From a virus, in IMG/VR virus record IMGVR_UViG_3300027365_000022, positions 1 to 48,316 of that record: a stretch of DNA of 48,316 bases. The stretch is one strand, 5' to 3'. Positions within the stretch are counted from its first letter, which is position 1; each line of letters begins with the position of its first letter. The translations under genes were made by a program, and so were the position numbers. This document shows, in pieces, positions 8,372-16,789 of the stretch. A model generated the notes under the pieces. The model did not search any database. It saw only the letters and a program-made list of their open reading frames with translations, and was not told the origin of the DNA.

Positions 8372-8851
8372 TTAGTCACTTATGGAGGTCACAATGCCAT
8401 TGTCAAAGTAAACATACTGCGAGCCATTACGCCCTCTGTCATAGACCCACTGTTCACTCACGCCGCTTGATCTAATCGATCTATTGATATCACTGGGCCG
8501 CCCCCAAGAGGCGAGCACATCAGACTTGGTCATGCTTAGGCGCACTTGTTTGTTGCGGATCGCTTCTTTGTTAAGGCGCCTCTCCCTTGCTTCCGCGGCC
8601 CTCTGTTCAACGATTTCACGACCCCTTGCCCGTCGCTCTTCTAGATCCTTTCGTAGTTCTTCGACTGACCGTGTATTTACGACGGCTGGCGTGTCACTCG
8701 GTGCAGGGGCGTCGATACGTGTCGGCGCATCCCCTGGGCTGCAAGGCGTGCTCTGGTACACCTTCCGCCCGTTGACCTCACAGGTATACACACCCGCTTG
8801 CACCATCACCGGGGCGGTGAACAACAGCGCAAATATGATCCCTTTCCGCAT
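8372..8851 (-). CDS. Exported DUF4124-domain protein (moron)
   Basis: This 159-residue protein begins with a signal peptide (MRKGIIFALLFTAPVMVQA, cleavage after residue 19). DUF4124 follows at 20-40 (GVYTCEVNGRKVYQSTPC), then a charged helix at 60-105. The C-terminal domain (LSMTKSDVLASWGRPSDINR ... WVYDRG) resembles the small BamE/SmpA-like fold. ATG 8851 is chosen because AGGAGG lies six bases upstream; the longer frame to 9133 has no support. It is probably periplasmic. DUF4124 is common in gammaproteobacterial genomes, so the gene looks host-derived. A phage structural role is unlikely, and alteration of the lysogen's envelope is a reasonable guess. Confidence 0.8.
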   Translation of the reverse strand: MRKGIIFALLFTAPVMVQAGVYTCEVNGRKVYQSTPCSPGDAPTRIDAPAPSDTPAVVNTRSVEELRKDLEERRARGREIVEQRAAEARERRLNKEAIRNKQVRLSMTKSDVLASWGRPSDINRSIRSSGVSEQWVYDRGRNGSQYVYFDNGIVTSISD

Positions 8852-8989
8852 GGCAGTCCTCCTATAGCCTTGTTGTGTCAGCAGCAATGCTAACCCCGAG
8901 TTGCTGTGATTTGAAGTCACTATCTCACAGACACCCCCGCCCACATGGCATATAAAGGCCATAACGGAACATGAGCGGGGCTGCACTCC

Positions 8990-9628
8990 ATGGCGCGTTA
9001 TACCGAAAATGCCGCGTACTTCTTTGATAGCAAGGCGTTTGCCGAAACAGTGGCGAAGCTGAAAGCCCGCGAGTCGGTTGTTGCACGCAAGCTGGCAGAC
9101 GCGATCAACTTTACGGCTGAAGAGGTGGTTCACCTGTCTATCGAAGAGTGGAATTCATATTTCACAATCCGAGATGCAGGATACATCGGTGCGCGTTTGA
9201 AAGTGGCAAGAAAGGCCACAGCATCGAAGCTGGAGGCCGCTGTCTGGGCACGAGCCAGGGCAACACGCGCTGACAACTTCAGATATCACGTAGTGCCGGG
9301 CAGAAAAGGCGTATATCTGAATACAGTAAGAACCAAACCAGGTGGAATCATCAGCAAGGCGTTCGTCATTCCGCGCGCTAAATCCAACGGTAAGCCTCTG
9401 ATAGTAAAACGGCTGAAAGATTATGTGCCTGGAGAGGCGCGTGACTTTAAACACCATGGTGAAGAGATCAGCAGAAACTTTAACCGTTACCGGAAAGCCA
9501 AGGATCCACGCTTCAAGGCAGTGTATGCGCCGTCAGTGAACCAGCACTTCTATGATTCCCGCGACCGTGTGGCACCGAAGGCATTGAGTGAGGCAAAACA
9601 ACAATTCCTGAAGGCAATCAACGCATGA
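8990..9628 (+). CDS. Minor tail protein Z-like
   Basis: This 212-residue, basic protein fits the lambda gpZ family: N-terminal helices with AFAETVAKLKARESVVARKLADAINFTAEEV, then YFTIRDAGYIGARLKVARKAT and a conserved tail VYAPSVNQHFYDSRDRVAPKALSEAKQQFLKAINA. gpZ acts late in tail completion, at the head-proximal end. It resumes the rightward late cluster after the opposite-strand insert and overlaps the next gene by ATGA. No strong ribosome site is visible. Confidence 0.75.
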   Translation: MARYTENAAYFFDSKAFAETVAKLKARESVVARKLADAINFTAEEVVHLSIEEWNSYFTIRDAGYIGARLKVARKATASKLEAAVWARARATRADNFRYHVVPGRKGVYLNTVRTKPGGIISKAFVIPRAKSNGKPLIVKRLKDYVPGEARDFKHHGEEISRNFNRYRKAKDPRFKAVYAPSVNQHFYDSRDRVAPKALSEAKQQFLKAINA

Positions 9629-10092
9629 ACACCACCAGCGACATCATCCGGGCCCTGGACGATATCAAGCAGCGGCTGGAACAGATCAGCACCGCCAACG
9701 GCTACAACAGCAACCCCAGCATCAAGCGGGGCTGGCTGGAAATGCTGTTCCGGGGGCGCAACCGGCATGAAGTACCGTTGCCGGTCATCGCTTACCGCCC
9801 GGCCAACAGCAATCCGGAACGTGCCGTGCCGGGCAACTCCAATATCACTGATGTGGTCACCGTGCTGCTGGATTGCGCCGTCAGCACAAAAGACAGCGCC
9901 ACCCCGGTGGATGACCTGCTGAACCTGCTGAAAGACGTGCGGCGTTCACTTGTTTTCGACCCGGATGACCGGAAACTGGTGATATCCGACATGACGATTG
10001 AGGACTGTCCGTTTGACCTTCCTGAATCGGGTGACGATTACGCATTCTTCAGCCAGAAAATCAGCTTCAAGGTGGTCGAGCAATATGCTTAA
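9625..10092 (+). CDS. Probable tail terminator/completion protein (gpU-like)
   Basis: This 155-residue protein has an N-terminal helix (TTSDIIRALDDIKQRLEQI), a central stretch naming VPLPVIAYRPANSNPERAV and an alternating beta/alpha C-terminal half ending in FFSQKISFKVVEQYA. Size, predicted fold and position after the gpZ-like gene fit tail terminators, which cap the tail tube and form the joint with the head. I do not recognise a diagnostic motif, so the call rests on context. It overlaps the gpZ-like gene by four bases and the GroES gene by eight. Confidence 0.55.
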   Translation: MNTTSDIIRALDDIKQRLEQISTANGYNSNPSIKRGWLEMLFRGRNRHEVPLPVIAYRPANSNPERAVPGNSNITDVVTVLLDCAVSTKDSATPVDDLLNLLKDVRRSLVFDPDDRKLVISDMTIEDCPFDLPESGDDYAFFSQKISFKVVEQYA

Positions 10093-10378
10093 GCCAGTAC
10101 GCGATCAGATCATCCTCGATGTAATCGAGCAGGAAACCACCACCAGCGGCGGCATCGTGCTGCCCGGCTCGGCGGTCGAAAAGCCTTACCGCGGCGTGGT
10201 GGTCGCGGTAAACGAATCCTTCACTATGCCTGATGGCTCGGTGAAAGCAGCAGAAACCGAGCTGGGCGATATCGTCTACTTCGGCAAAACCCACGGCACA
10301 GAGGTGCAGTACCAGGGCAAGCAGTATCTGGTGATCTCTGAAGAATTCATCCTCTGCAAGGAGTCACGCCATGACTGA
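10085..10378 (+). CDS. groES: GroES-like co-chaperonin
   Basis: This 97-residue protein has the full length and sequence pattern of Cpn10/GroES. It begins MLKPVRDQIILDVIEQE. The mobile loop at residues 17-34 reads ETTTSGGIVLPGSAVEKP, keeping the I-V-L tripeptide that contacts GroEL (residues 24-26). Then come RGVVVAVNES, GDIVYFGKTHGTEVQYQGKQYLVISEE and the C-terminal strand. No GroEL is present, so it should form a heptameric lid on host GroEL and direct folding of a phage protein, as T4 gp31 does for its capsid. It lies between the tail completion gene and the major tail protein, and overlaps both neighbours. An in-frame upstream start at 9998 would lie inside the previous gene and is rejected. 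Confidence 0.9.
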   Translation: MLKPVRDQIILDVIEQETTTSGGIVLPGSAVEKPYRGVVVAVNESFTMPDGSVKAAETELGDIVYFGKTHGTEVQYQGKQYLVISEEFILCKESRHD

Positions 10379-10547
10379 AGCAACCAAGGCAGCAGAACAG
10401 AAAGAAACCGAAACCGCCAAGGTCTCCGTGAAGGTCACGGCTGACACCGGTGTAACCTTTGCCCGTAAGCACTACGCCAAGGGCGAATCCATCACCTGCA
10501 CACCGGGCCAGGCCAAGATCCTGAAAGCCCAGCGTGTGACTGAATAA
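10371..10547 (+). CDS. Small conserved-looking phage protein
   Basis: A 58-residue frame starts at ATG 10371 inside the end of the GroES gene with GCAAGGAG upstream. The first 17 residues are charged (MTEATKAAEQKETETAK), followed by a compact beta-like part, VSVKVTADTGVTFARKHYAKG and ITCTPGQAKILKAQRV. The pattern of 'FARKHYAKGE...TPGQAKILKA' resembles small proteins found before tail or head genes in other phages. Its function is unknown. It is too tightly fitted between two genes to be chance. Confidence 0.7.
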   Translation: MTEATKAAEQKETETAKVSVKVTADTGVTFARKHYAKGESITCTPGQAKILKAQRVTE

Positions 10548-10558
10548 GGAGTAGCGTC

Positions 10559-11308
10559 ATGGGTGTATTGGTAAACGAATACTACAAGGGCAAGGGTACC
10601 GCCTACCTGCGCCGCCGTTCCGGCACTGACGGCCTGCTGCCGATCGGTAACGCCTCTGAAATTGCACTGGCGTTCAGCATCAACAAGCAGGAAATGAAAG
10701 ACTACGAGAACGCCGGTGGCGCCACTGCTGACACGGCTACCTCTATCGAGTCTGCAACCGCCAACATCACGTTGATGAACCTTAACCCGACCAACATTGC
10801 CCGTGTGACGGCCGGTACCACCTCTGTGGTTGAGGCTGGCGCTGTAACGGCTGAAGCGCACACCGTTGGCGCTCAGGGTTCGTTCGTGAAGTTCGACAAG
10901 ATCCCGGACACCTCCGGCACGATCACTGTGACCGGTACCGGCGGCACCCCGGCCTATGTTGAAGGCACCGACTACGAAACCAAAAACGGCGGCATCCTGA
11001 TCCTGGAGGGTGATATTGCCGCTGCGGCTGAAATCGAAGTGAACTACACCGCGGTTAAGTCCCGCGTGGTGCAGTCGCTGATGGAGATCGGCGAAGAGTA
11101 CGAAATGTACTTTGACGGCTTGAACGAAGCCCGCTCCGGTAAGGCATCACTGGCCACCATGCACCGCGTGAAGGTGAACCCCACACAGGGCCTGCCGTTG
11201 ATCTCGGACGACTACGCCAGCCTGCAGTTCACCGTGGACATTCTGCGTGACGACACTGTGACCGGTTCCGACAAGTCCAAGTACGTCATGATGGAATACG
11301 CCGAGTAA
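10559..11308 (+). CDS. Major tail (tube) protein
   Basis: This 249-residue protein has features of siphophage tail tube proteins: a start GVLVNEYYKGKGTAYLRRR, IGNASEIALAFSINKQEMKDYEN, a Gly/Thr/Ala-rich middle with VEGTDYETKNGGILILEGDI at about residues 135-160, and a C-terminal EIGEEYEMYFDGLNEARSGK. It should stack in hexameric rings around the tape measure. Ribosome site AAGGAG lies ten bases before the start. A strong terminator follows it, so it can be made in large excess over the tape measure. Confidence 0.85.
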   Translation: MGVLVNEYYKGKGTAYLRRRSGTDGLLPIGNASEIALAFSINKQEMKDYENAGGATADTATSIESATANITLMNLNPTNIARVTAGTTSVVEAGAVTAEAHTVGAQGSFVKFDKIPDTSGTITVTGTGGTPAYVEGTDYETKNGGILILEGDIAAAAEIEVNYTAVKSRVVQSLMEIGEEYEMYFDGLNEARSGKASLATMHRVKVNPTQGLPLISDDYASLQFTVDILRDDTVTGSDKSKYVMMEYAE

Positions 11309-11339
11309 TCACCCGAGGCACCTCCAGCGTTGACCCTTC

Positions 11340-11365
11340 AGGCCGCCTCAGTGCGGCCTTTTTTC
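11340..11365 (+). terminator. Intrinsic terminator after major tail protein
   Basis: AGGCCGC (11340-11346), a six-base loop, then GCGGCCT (11353-11359) and a run of six T. It lies between the major tail protein and the tape measure. It should be partial or subject to late antitermination, because the tape measure has no other obvious promoter. Confidence 0.85.
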
Positions 11366-11384
11366 TGCATTACAGGTACTGACC

Positions 11385-14300
11385 ATGGCCAGCAACAGCA
11401 AGAATCAAGACATCGTTGAACTGATCATCAAGGGGCAGGACGAGTATTCGGACGTATCCGAAGAGGTCCGCCAGGAGCTTGAAGAACTGGCGACCCAAGC
11501 GGGCGAAACACGCACCCAGTTTGATCAACTTGAACGCTCGCTGGACCTGGCCGAAACCTACCGTGCGCAAGAGGCAGAAGTGTCCCGGCTGGCGCGGGCA
11601 CAGGCAGAAGCGAAGATCGAGGTTGACCAGCTCACCAAGGCCAACAAGGAGGCCAAGGGCGAAAACATCGAGGTAGTGGAATCGCTGGCGCGGGCCCGTG
11701 CTGAACTGGGCTCATACCGCACCGCCACCAACCGTGCCCAGAAGGCGCTCGATAAAACCAAAGACTCCATGCGCCAGTATGGCGTATCGCTCGAGCAGGT
11801 CGAGCAAAGCCAGACCGAGATGAAGGATTCATCCTCGCAGTTGGCCGATGAACTGACTGAGCTGCAGAAGAAACAGGCCAAGCTGGTCGGTGACGCCCGT
11901 GAACAGATTCAGGCATCCCGCGATAAGGCGCTGGCGCAGCAGCAGTACAACGAATCCCTGCGACAGCAGAGCAACGCCATGGCGGACCAGTTCCGCAGCT
12001 ACACCAAACAGCAGGCCGAGCAGCGCAAGGTCAAGGCCGAAACCGAACGCCTTACCCAAGAGTTGCGCGACTTGGCCAGCCAGCTGGAAAAGGGTGATAT
12101 CGGTTGGGAGGACTTCCGCCGGCGTGCGACTGATGCCGGTCGTGCGGCTGACCTGACGCAAAAACAGGTTGCCGGCGTGCGCCGATCGCTTGAAGAACTG
12201 GTGGTGTCATCCCGCCAGTCCAACCAGGCGCTGCAGGAACAGGCCCGCGAAACCAAGCGCGTCGAGCAGGCCACCGAAGACTACCGCTACGAACTGGAAC
12301 GCCTGCTAGAGAAGTACCGGGCGGGCAAGGTCGATATTGCCGGGTTTGAAAAGGCCGAAGCCCAGCTGCGCCGTAAGATGAAGCTGAATGAAGATCAGGT
12401 GGAGTCGACCCGGCGTGAAATGGGTGCGTACCAGGCCCAGCTGAAGCAAGTCCCCGTTGCGCAATCGGCTGCCAGCAGTTCTACCGATAAAATGACCCGC
12501 ATTACCCGAAGGCTGGCACAGGCATACACCATATTGCTGGCGGCGCAAAAGTCGCTAGACCTTGCGATGACTGCAAACCGGGCTTACACCGAGTCAGAAG
12601 ACGCCATGCTCGGTCTGCAGAAAACCACCGAACTGACGGCCAGAGAGATCAATGGGCTGGTGGCGGAAATGAGCCGCCTGTCTGGTGACGTGACATCGAC
12701 CACAAAGGCAGAGTTGCTGGCGATTGCGGAAGCGGCAGGGCGCATGGGTATTGAGGGCGCTGAAAATATCTCGGCCTTCACCAAGTCGATTGATGCGCTG
12801 TCATCGGCTACCGGCTTGGCCGGTGATGAAACAGCTCAGGCCATCGCGCAGATATTGAACGTGACCGGCGAGGCACAAAAGAATGTTGTTGGCGTGTCGT
12901 CAGTTATCGCTGAACTGGGCAACACCACTGCTACCACTGAAGAGCAAATTGTCCACTTTGCCAAGCGACTGGCAACCGATACCAAAACCGCCAAGCTGAC
13001 TTCAGCGGAAGTGCTGGGTATCGCATCCAGCATGGCCGAAATGGGCCTGCAGGCTGAAGGTGCCAGCACCGTTATTGGCCGAACCTTCCGCTTCATTGAG
13101 GACGCGGTCAAGGGCGGCGGCAAGGCCATGGAAGACCTGCAGCGCATCACTGGTCAGACCGAATCCGAGATTCAGCAGGCGTTTGGTGAAGACAAGGTGG
13201 CGCTGTTCAGCAGTTTTGTGGGTGGTATCAGCCGTGTGCAGGACAGCGGCGAAACCCTCAACAGCATTCTGTCTGATATGGGGATCAAGTCAGACGAAAA
13301 CGCCCGTATTTTGGGCTTGCTGTCGCAGACCTACGGCACACTGAACCAGAACGTAGCCACTGCGAACAAAGCCTTCACCGAAGGTAACGCCCACTTTGAG
13401 GAGATGGCCAAGAAGGAAGCAGCCCTCAGCAGCAGCATGCAGCGACTGCAGAACCGAATCAAAGGTCTGGCTGAGATCATGGGTGAGGCTTTCTCAGACG
13501 ACCTCATGCGCGGCATGGATCAAATGGGCCACAAGAGTGATGAACTGGAAGGGCGCTTGGCAGAAGTGGCTGAAACAGCCGCTGATGTTGTAATCCAGTT
13601 GGCCGATATTGCTGACACCATTGGTGGGGTGCTTGAGCCGTTGGAGATGCTAACCGGTCAGGTGGGTATCTTCGATGGCCTTTTGACTGGCCTATCAATG
13701 AACCTCGATGCGATATCAGTTGCGCTCAACCTGGCAACAGGTGGCATTGCCCAACTGGGTGTTGCGTGGAACAAGTTTTTCGGTGACACGGATGATGTAG
13801 AGGCCTGGACGAAGATTCAGGAAGATGCCTTTGAGCGGGTCGATAAATCAGCCAAACGCTACAACGACAACCTTGCCCGCATGAACGGTGAATCGTCACG
13901 CGCCTTCCAAGACTTGCGTGACGCCTACAACGAAAACCGCGATGCGCTGGCGCGGATGGACGAAGAGCAGCGCAAAGCAGTTGAAACCATCATCAACAGC
14001 ACTGGTTACCTTGAAGGTAATGATGGCGCATACCGTGACCTGACCCGTGCGATCCAGCGTGCAGCCGAGGAAAAGCGGATACTCAAAGGACTGACTGATG
14101 AAGAAAATAGCCAAGTAAACGAGCATATCAAGCTGTTGCGGGCTCAGGGCGTAAGTGAGGCTGAGGCGATCCGGATAGCGACTGAAGCGGCAGCGAAACG
14201 GCGGCAGGAGATAGAGCAAACAGGCGATGCCCAGAAAAAAGCAGGCAAGGATGCTGCAGGCGCTGCAAATGAGCAACGTGAGGCAGAACAGCGTGCGGCT

Positions 14301-15977
14301 GATGCAACCAGGGAAGCTGCTGCCGCTCAATCTGAAGCATGGAAAACGCTCGGTCATGATGTAAGGGAAGTCACTGGGGCAATAACAGAGCAGGGTGAAA
14401 AATCGGTTAAGGCTTTTGAAACCATCGCCACGTCTGGCCAATCCAGTGCCGATCAGATCATGCTCGCATTTTCTTCAGCTCTGGCAAATGCCAAGACAGA
14501 ACAGGATGTTAAAGCCCTGGAAGAAGCCCTGATCAAAATGGGTAACAGCGGTCACTTGATGGCGATGTACGTTGCCGAGGGGCTTGAAGTATCAAAGCTC
14601 CGAGCAGAGCAGTTGGCCAACACGGTCACAACCGCCCTCGATAGAAGCCTGCAACTGCTGGGCGTCGATATCACCAAGATCAAAACCGGCTTTACAGAGA
14701 TGGGCCGCGAAGCGCTGGATGCGTTCGATGCCGTTCAGACTGAGCTTAAGCGCACTGGCGTGACCGGCAAAGAGGCTGCTGAGATCACAGGCGCTGCATT
14801 CGATAAAACGCTGGCGCGGATCAGTACCGCCAAGGGCCTTGATGAGCTGAAGGCAAAGCTCAAAAAAGCAGCAGAAGACGGCACGATCAGCTGGGAAGAA
14901 TATCGTAAAAAACTCAATGAGATAGAAGCAAAATATGATGATCTGAAAAAGGCATCAAAGGACAGTATCGACGCGCAAGAAAACGACCTGAAGCGACTCG
15001 CCAACCAGGCAGGCAAAACAGCGAAATCGTTCAAAGATAAAGCCTCATTCACGGAAAGCGATACTGCTGCAAACAAGGAAAACACTGCAAGCACAGAAGA
15101 ACAGACCGACGCATTGGGAAGTTATACCCACGCCCTCTTCATGGCCGGCAAGTCACAAAAAGAGTTTGCCGAAATGGGCAGCCAGATGGCATCGGAATTT
15201 GATCGTATCTGGCAGGAGATTGAAAACGAGTACAAAGGCAAAGAGCTACCAGGCATTCCTTCAGGCGCTTATCTCGCTGAGATGAAAAAGGCCGAAACTG
15301 CCATGAATAAAATGGCAGAAGAGTCTATTCATCGCTGGAACCAGCAAGAAAAAGCCATCCGTCGCGTAGAAGCCGCGCTCAAATCCGGCCAGCGCATGAG
15401 TGAATCGGTACTGGATGGCTTGGACCTGATCGACAGCCAACGGCTCGAAGGCGTCCGTTCAGCCATTCGCAGCATGAACGAAGAAGCTCGGCAGGTAGAA
15501 GAATCCCTCAAAGGCACAGTGGCAAGCCTGCAACAGCAGCTGGCCGATCTTCGTGGCGACCGGGAGCGCTCGGAACAGCTGGCGCATGAGCAGCAGATGC
15601 TCAAGCTGCGCGAACAGTACGAAGAGGCCAAGGAAAAAGGCGGTGCAGAAGCGGTCAAAGCTGCGCGCGAAGCCATGAACCTGCAGGAGCAGATTCACCA
15701 GGAGCGCATGAAGCAGGTCCGCGAGCAGAAGCAGGCAGACGAAGCCCGGAAGCGCGAACAGCAAACAGACAAAAGCCAGGCGCCTGTGGTCGATGACTCG
15801 CCAGCCGGTAACGCCCCGAAGCCACAAACACCAAGGCCGGAAAGTCGTGTGCCTGACAGAGTTGTCCGCCTGCAGCTATCAACGCCTGGGGGTGAAATGG
15901 CCGAAGGCGACTTCACTGAGCAGAATGCCGACCGCTTCCTGCGCGCTTTGAGTGAGGCTGGCGCCGTAGTGAAATAA
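11385..15977 (+). CDS. Tail tape measure protein
   Basis: This 1530-residue protein is the largest gene product. Residues 1-380 are long coiled coil, rich in Glu, Gln, Arg and Ala. Residues about 385-700 match the TP901-type tape measure domain: YTESEDAMLGLQKTTELTAREINGL, GDVTSTTKAELLAIAEAAGRMGI, then ASSMAEMGLQAEGASTVIGRTFRFI. Hydrophobic segments at about 730-800 may insert in the host membrane during ejection. The rest is again coiled coil, ending with a Pro-rich stretch near 1470-1500. It sets tail length. Ordinarily two tail-assembly chaperone frames linked by a frameshift precede this gene; none is present here. Confidence 0.94.
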   Translation: MASNSKNQDIVELIIKGQDEYSDVSEEVRQELEELATQAGETRTQFDQLERSLDLAETYRAQEAEVSRLARAQAEAKIEVDQLTKANKEAKGENIEVVESLARARAELGSYRTATNRAQKALDKTKDSMRQYGVSLEQVEQSQTEMKDSSSQLADELTELQKKQAKLVGDAREQIQASRDKALAQQQYNESLRQQSNAMADQFRSYTKQQAEQRKVKAETERLTQELRDLASQLEKGDIGWEDFRRRATDAGRAADLTQKQVAGVRRSLEELVVSSRQSNQALQEQARETKRVEQATEDYRYELERLLEKYRAGKVDIAGFEKAEAQLRRKMKLNEDQVESTRREMGAYQAQLKQVPVAQSAASSSTDKMTRITRRLAQAYTILLAAQKSLDLAMTANRAYTESEDAMLGLQKTTELTAREINGLVAEMSRLSGDVTSTTKAELLAIAEAAGRMGIEGAENISAFTKSIDALSSATGLAGDETAQAIAQILNVTGEAQKNVVGVSSVIAELGNTTATTEEQIVHFAKRLATDTKTAKLTSAEVLGIASSMAEMGLQAEGASTVIGRTFRFIEDAVKGGGKAMEDLQRITGQTESEIQQAFGEDKVALFSSFVGGISRVQDSGETLNSILSDMGIKSDENARILGLLSQTYGTLNQNVATANKAFTEGNAHFEEMAKKEAALSSSMQRLQNRIKGLAEIMGEAFSDDLMRGMDQMGHKSDELEGRLAEVAETAADVVIQLADIADTIGGVLEPLEMLTGQVGIFDGLLTGLSMNLDAISVALNLATGGIAQLGVAWNKFFGDTDDVEAWTKIQEDAFERVDKSAKRYNDNLARMNGESSRAFQDLRDAYNENRDALARMDEEQRKAVETIINSTGYLEGNDGAYRDLTRAIQRAAEEKRILKGLTDEENSQVNEHIKLLRAQGVSEAEAIRIATEAAAKRRQEIEQTGDAQKKAGKDAAGAANEQREAEQRAADATREAAAAQSEAWKTLGHDVREVTGAITEQGEKSVKAFETIATSGQSSADQIMLAFSSALANAKTEQDVKALEEALIKMGNSGHLMAMYVAEGLEVSKLRAEQLANTVTTALDRSLQLLGVDITKIKTGFTEMGREALDAFDAVQTELKRTGVTGKEAAEITGAAFDKTLARISTAKGLDELKAKLKKAAEDGTISWEEYRKKLNEIEAKYDDLKKASKDSIDAQENDLKRLANQAGKTAKSFKDKASFTESDTAANKENTASTEEQTDALGSYTHALFMAGKSQKEFAEMGSQMASEFDRIWQEIENEYKGKELPGIPSGAYLAEMKKAETAMNKMAEESIHRWNQQEKAIRRVEAALKSGQRMSESVLDGLDLIDSQRLEGVRSAIRSMNEEARQVEESLKGTVASLQQQLADLRGDRERSEQLAHEQQMLKLREQYEEAKEKGGAEAVKAAREAMNLQEQIHQERMKQVREQKQADEARKREQQTDKSQAPVVDDSPAGNAPKPQTPRPESRVPDRVVRLQLSTPGGEMAEGDFTEQNADRFLRALSEAGAVVK

Positions 15978-16016
15978 CGGCGCTCAACAGACAACCACCG
16001 CCATCCGCGTTACAAA

Positions 16017-16044
16017 GATCACCTGTACGGATAAACAGGTGATC
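16017..16044 (+). promoter_or_regulatory. Hairpin covering the ribosome site of the next gene
   Basis: GATCACCTGT (16017-16026), an eight-base loop, then ACAGGTGATC (16035-16044): a perfect ten-pair stem ending one base before ATG 16046. The only Shine-Dalgarno-like sequence (AGGTGA) lies in the 3' arm, so the start would be hidden until the stem is opened. Confidence 0.7.
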
Positions 16045-16045
16045 T

Positions 16046-16441
16046 ATGGCTATTACCCTCGACGGGCTGGAACTGCCGGCAGACCTTGAATGGCAGGACG
16101 AGTTCGACTGGCAACCGGTGGCGCACTCATCCGAGCGCAGCCTGACGGGCAAACTGCTGATTGAAGAAGCCCCGCTGATCAAAGGCCGGCCCGTCACCCT
16201 GTTTGGTGGGCCAAACGCCTGCTGGGTGCCGCGCTCTTTGGTGCTGGCGCTGAAAGCCATGGAATCCACCCCGTCTGATCCCTCGCAGCCCATGACGCTT
16301 AACTTCCACGGCCTGCAGTTGCCCGTCATCTGGAACCGTGCCAACGGCCAACCGGTTGAAGCCAAGCCCGTGCAGCGCATCCGCAACCCCGGCGAAAGCC
16401 ACAAGTATTACATCACCCTACGGCTCATGGAGGTTGCCTGA
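16046..16441 (+). CDS. Tail-region protein of unknown function
   Basis: This 131-residue protein is not recognised by name. It begins MAITLDGLELPADLEWQDEFDW, with PLIKGRPVTLFGGPNACWVPR in the middle and YYITLRLMEVA at the end. The predicted fold is mostly beta strands, and the placement just after the tape measure fits a distal-tail or tail-tip component. A start overlap (TGATG) couples it to the next gene. Translation may be limited by the hairpin directly upstream. Confidence 0.65.
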   Translation: MAITLDGLELPADLEWQDEFDWQPVAHSSERSLTGKLLIEEAPLIKGRPVTLFGGPNACWVPRSLVLALKAMESTPSDPSQPMTLNFHGLQLPVIWNRANGQPVEAKPVQRIRNPGESHKYYITLRLMEVA

Positions 16442-16788
16442 TGTCACCTGATCCGATCCAGCACATCATCGAGATCAAACAGCAGGTGGGCATTCTGCGG
16501 GCGCACCATGAATCCGAGCGCGAAACCAGCAAGCAACTGCGTGAGCAGCAAGAGGAAATCAAGAAGTCGGTCAGCGACATCGTGACCCGCCTCGCCGCCA
16601 TGCCCGACGAAGAACACCAGGAACATCACCAGTTCGTGAAAACCATGATCCGCGAATACGAACAGCGACAGCAGCTACGCGCCGCCGTGATCAACAAAAT
16701 CGCCACCGGCGGGGCATGGGCGTTAGTGGCTGGGCTGGCAACGCTGGTCTGGTACGGCATCAAACACAAAACAGGAGTGGGCGAATAA
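16441..16788 (+). CDS. Coiled-coil protein with C-terminal membrane segment
   Basis: This 115-residue protein has a charged coiled-coil region at residues 5-80 (ESERETSKQLREQQEEIKKS) and a single membrane helix near 92-108 (ATGGAWALVAGLATLVWYG) followed by a short basic tail. This layout is like XhlA-type phage membrane proteins and like small membrane proteins found among tail genes. Function is unknown; a role in lysis is possible but the lysis cassette is elsewhere. It sits within the tail operon, one base after the preceding stop region. Confidence 0.6.
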   Translation: MSPDPIQHIIEIKQQVGILRAHHESERETSKQLREQQEEIKKSVSDIVTRLAAMPDEEHQEHHQFVKTMIREYEQRQQLRAAVINKIATGGAWALVAGLATLVWYGIKHKTGVGE

Positions 16789-16789
16789 C

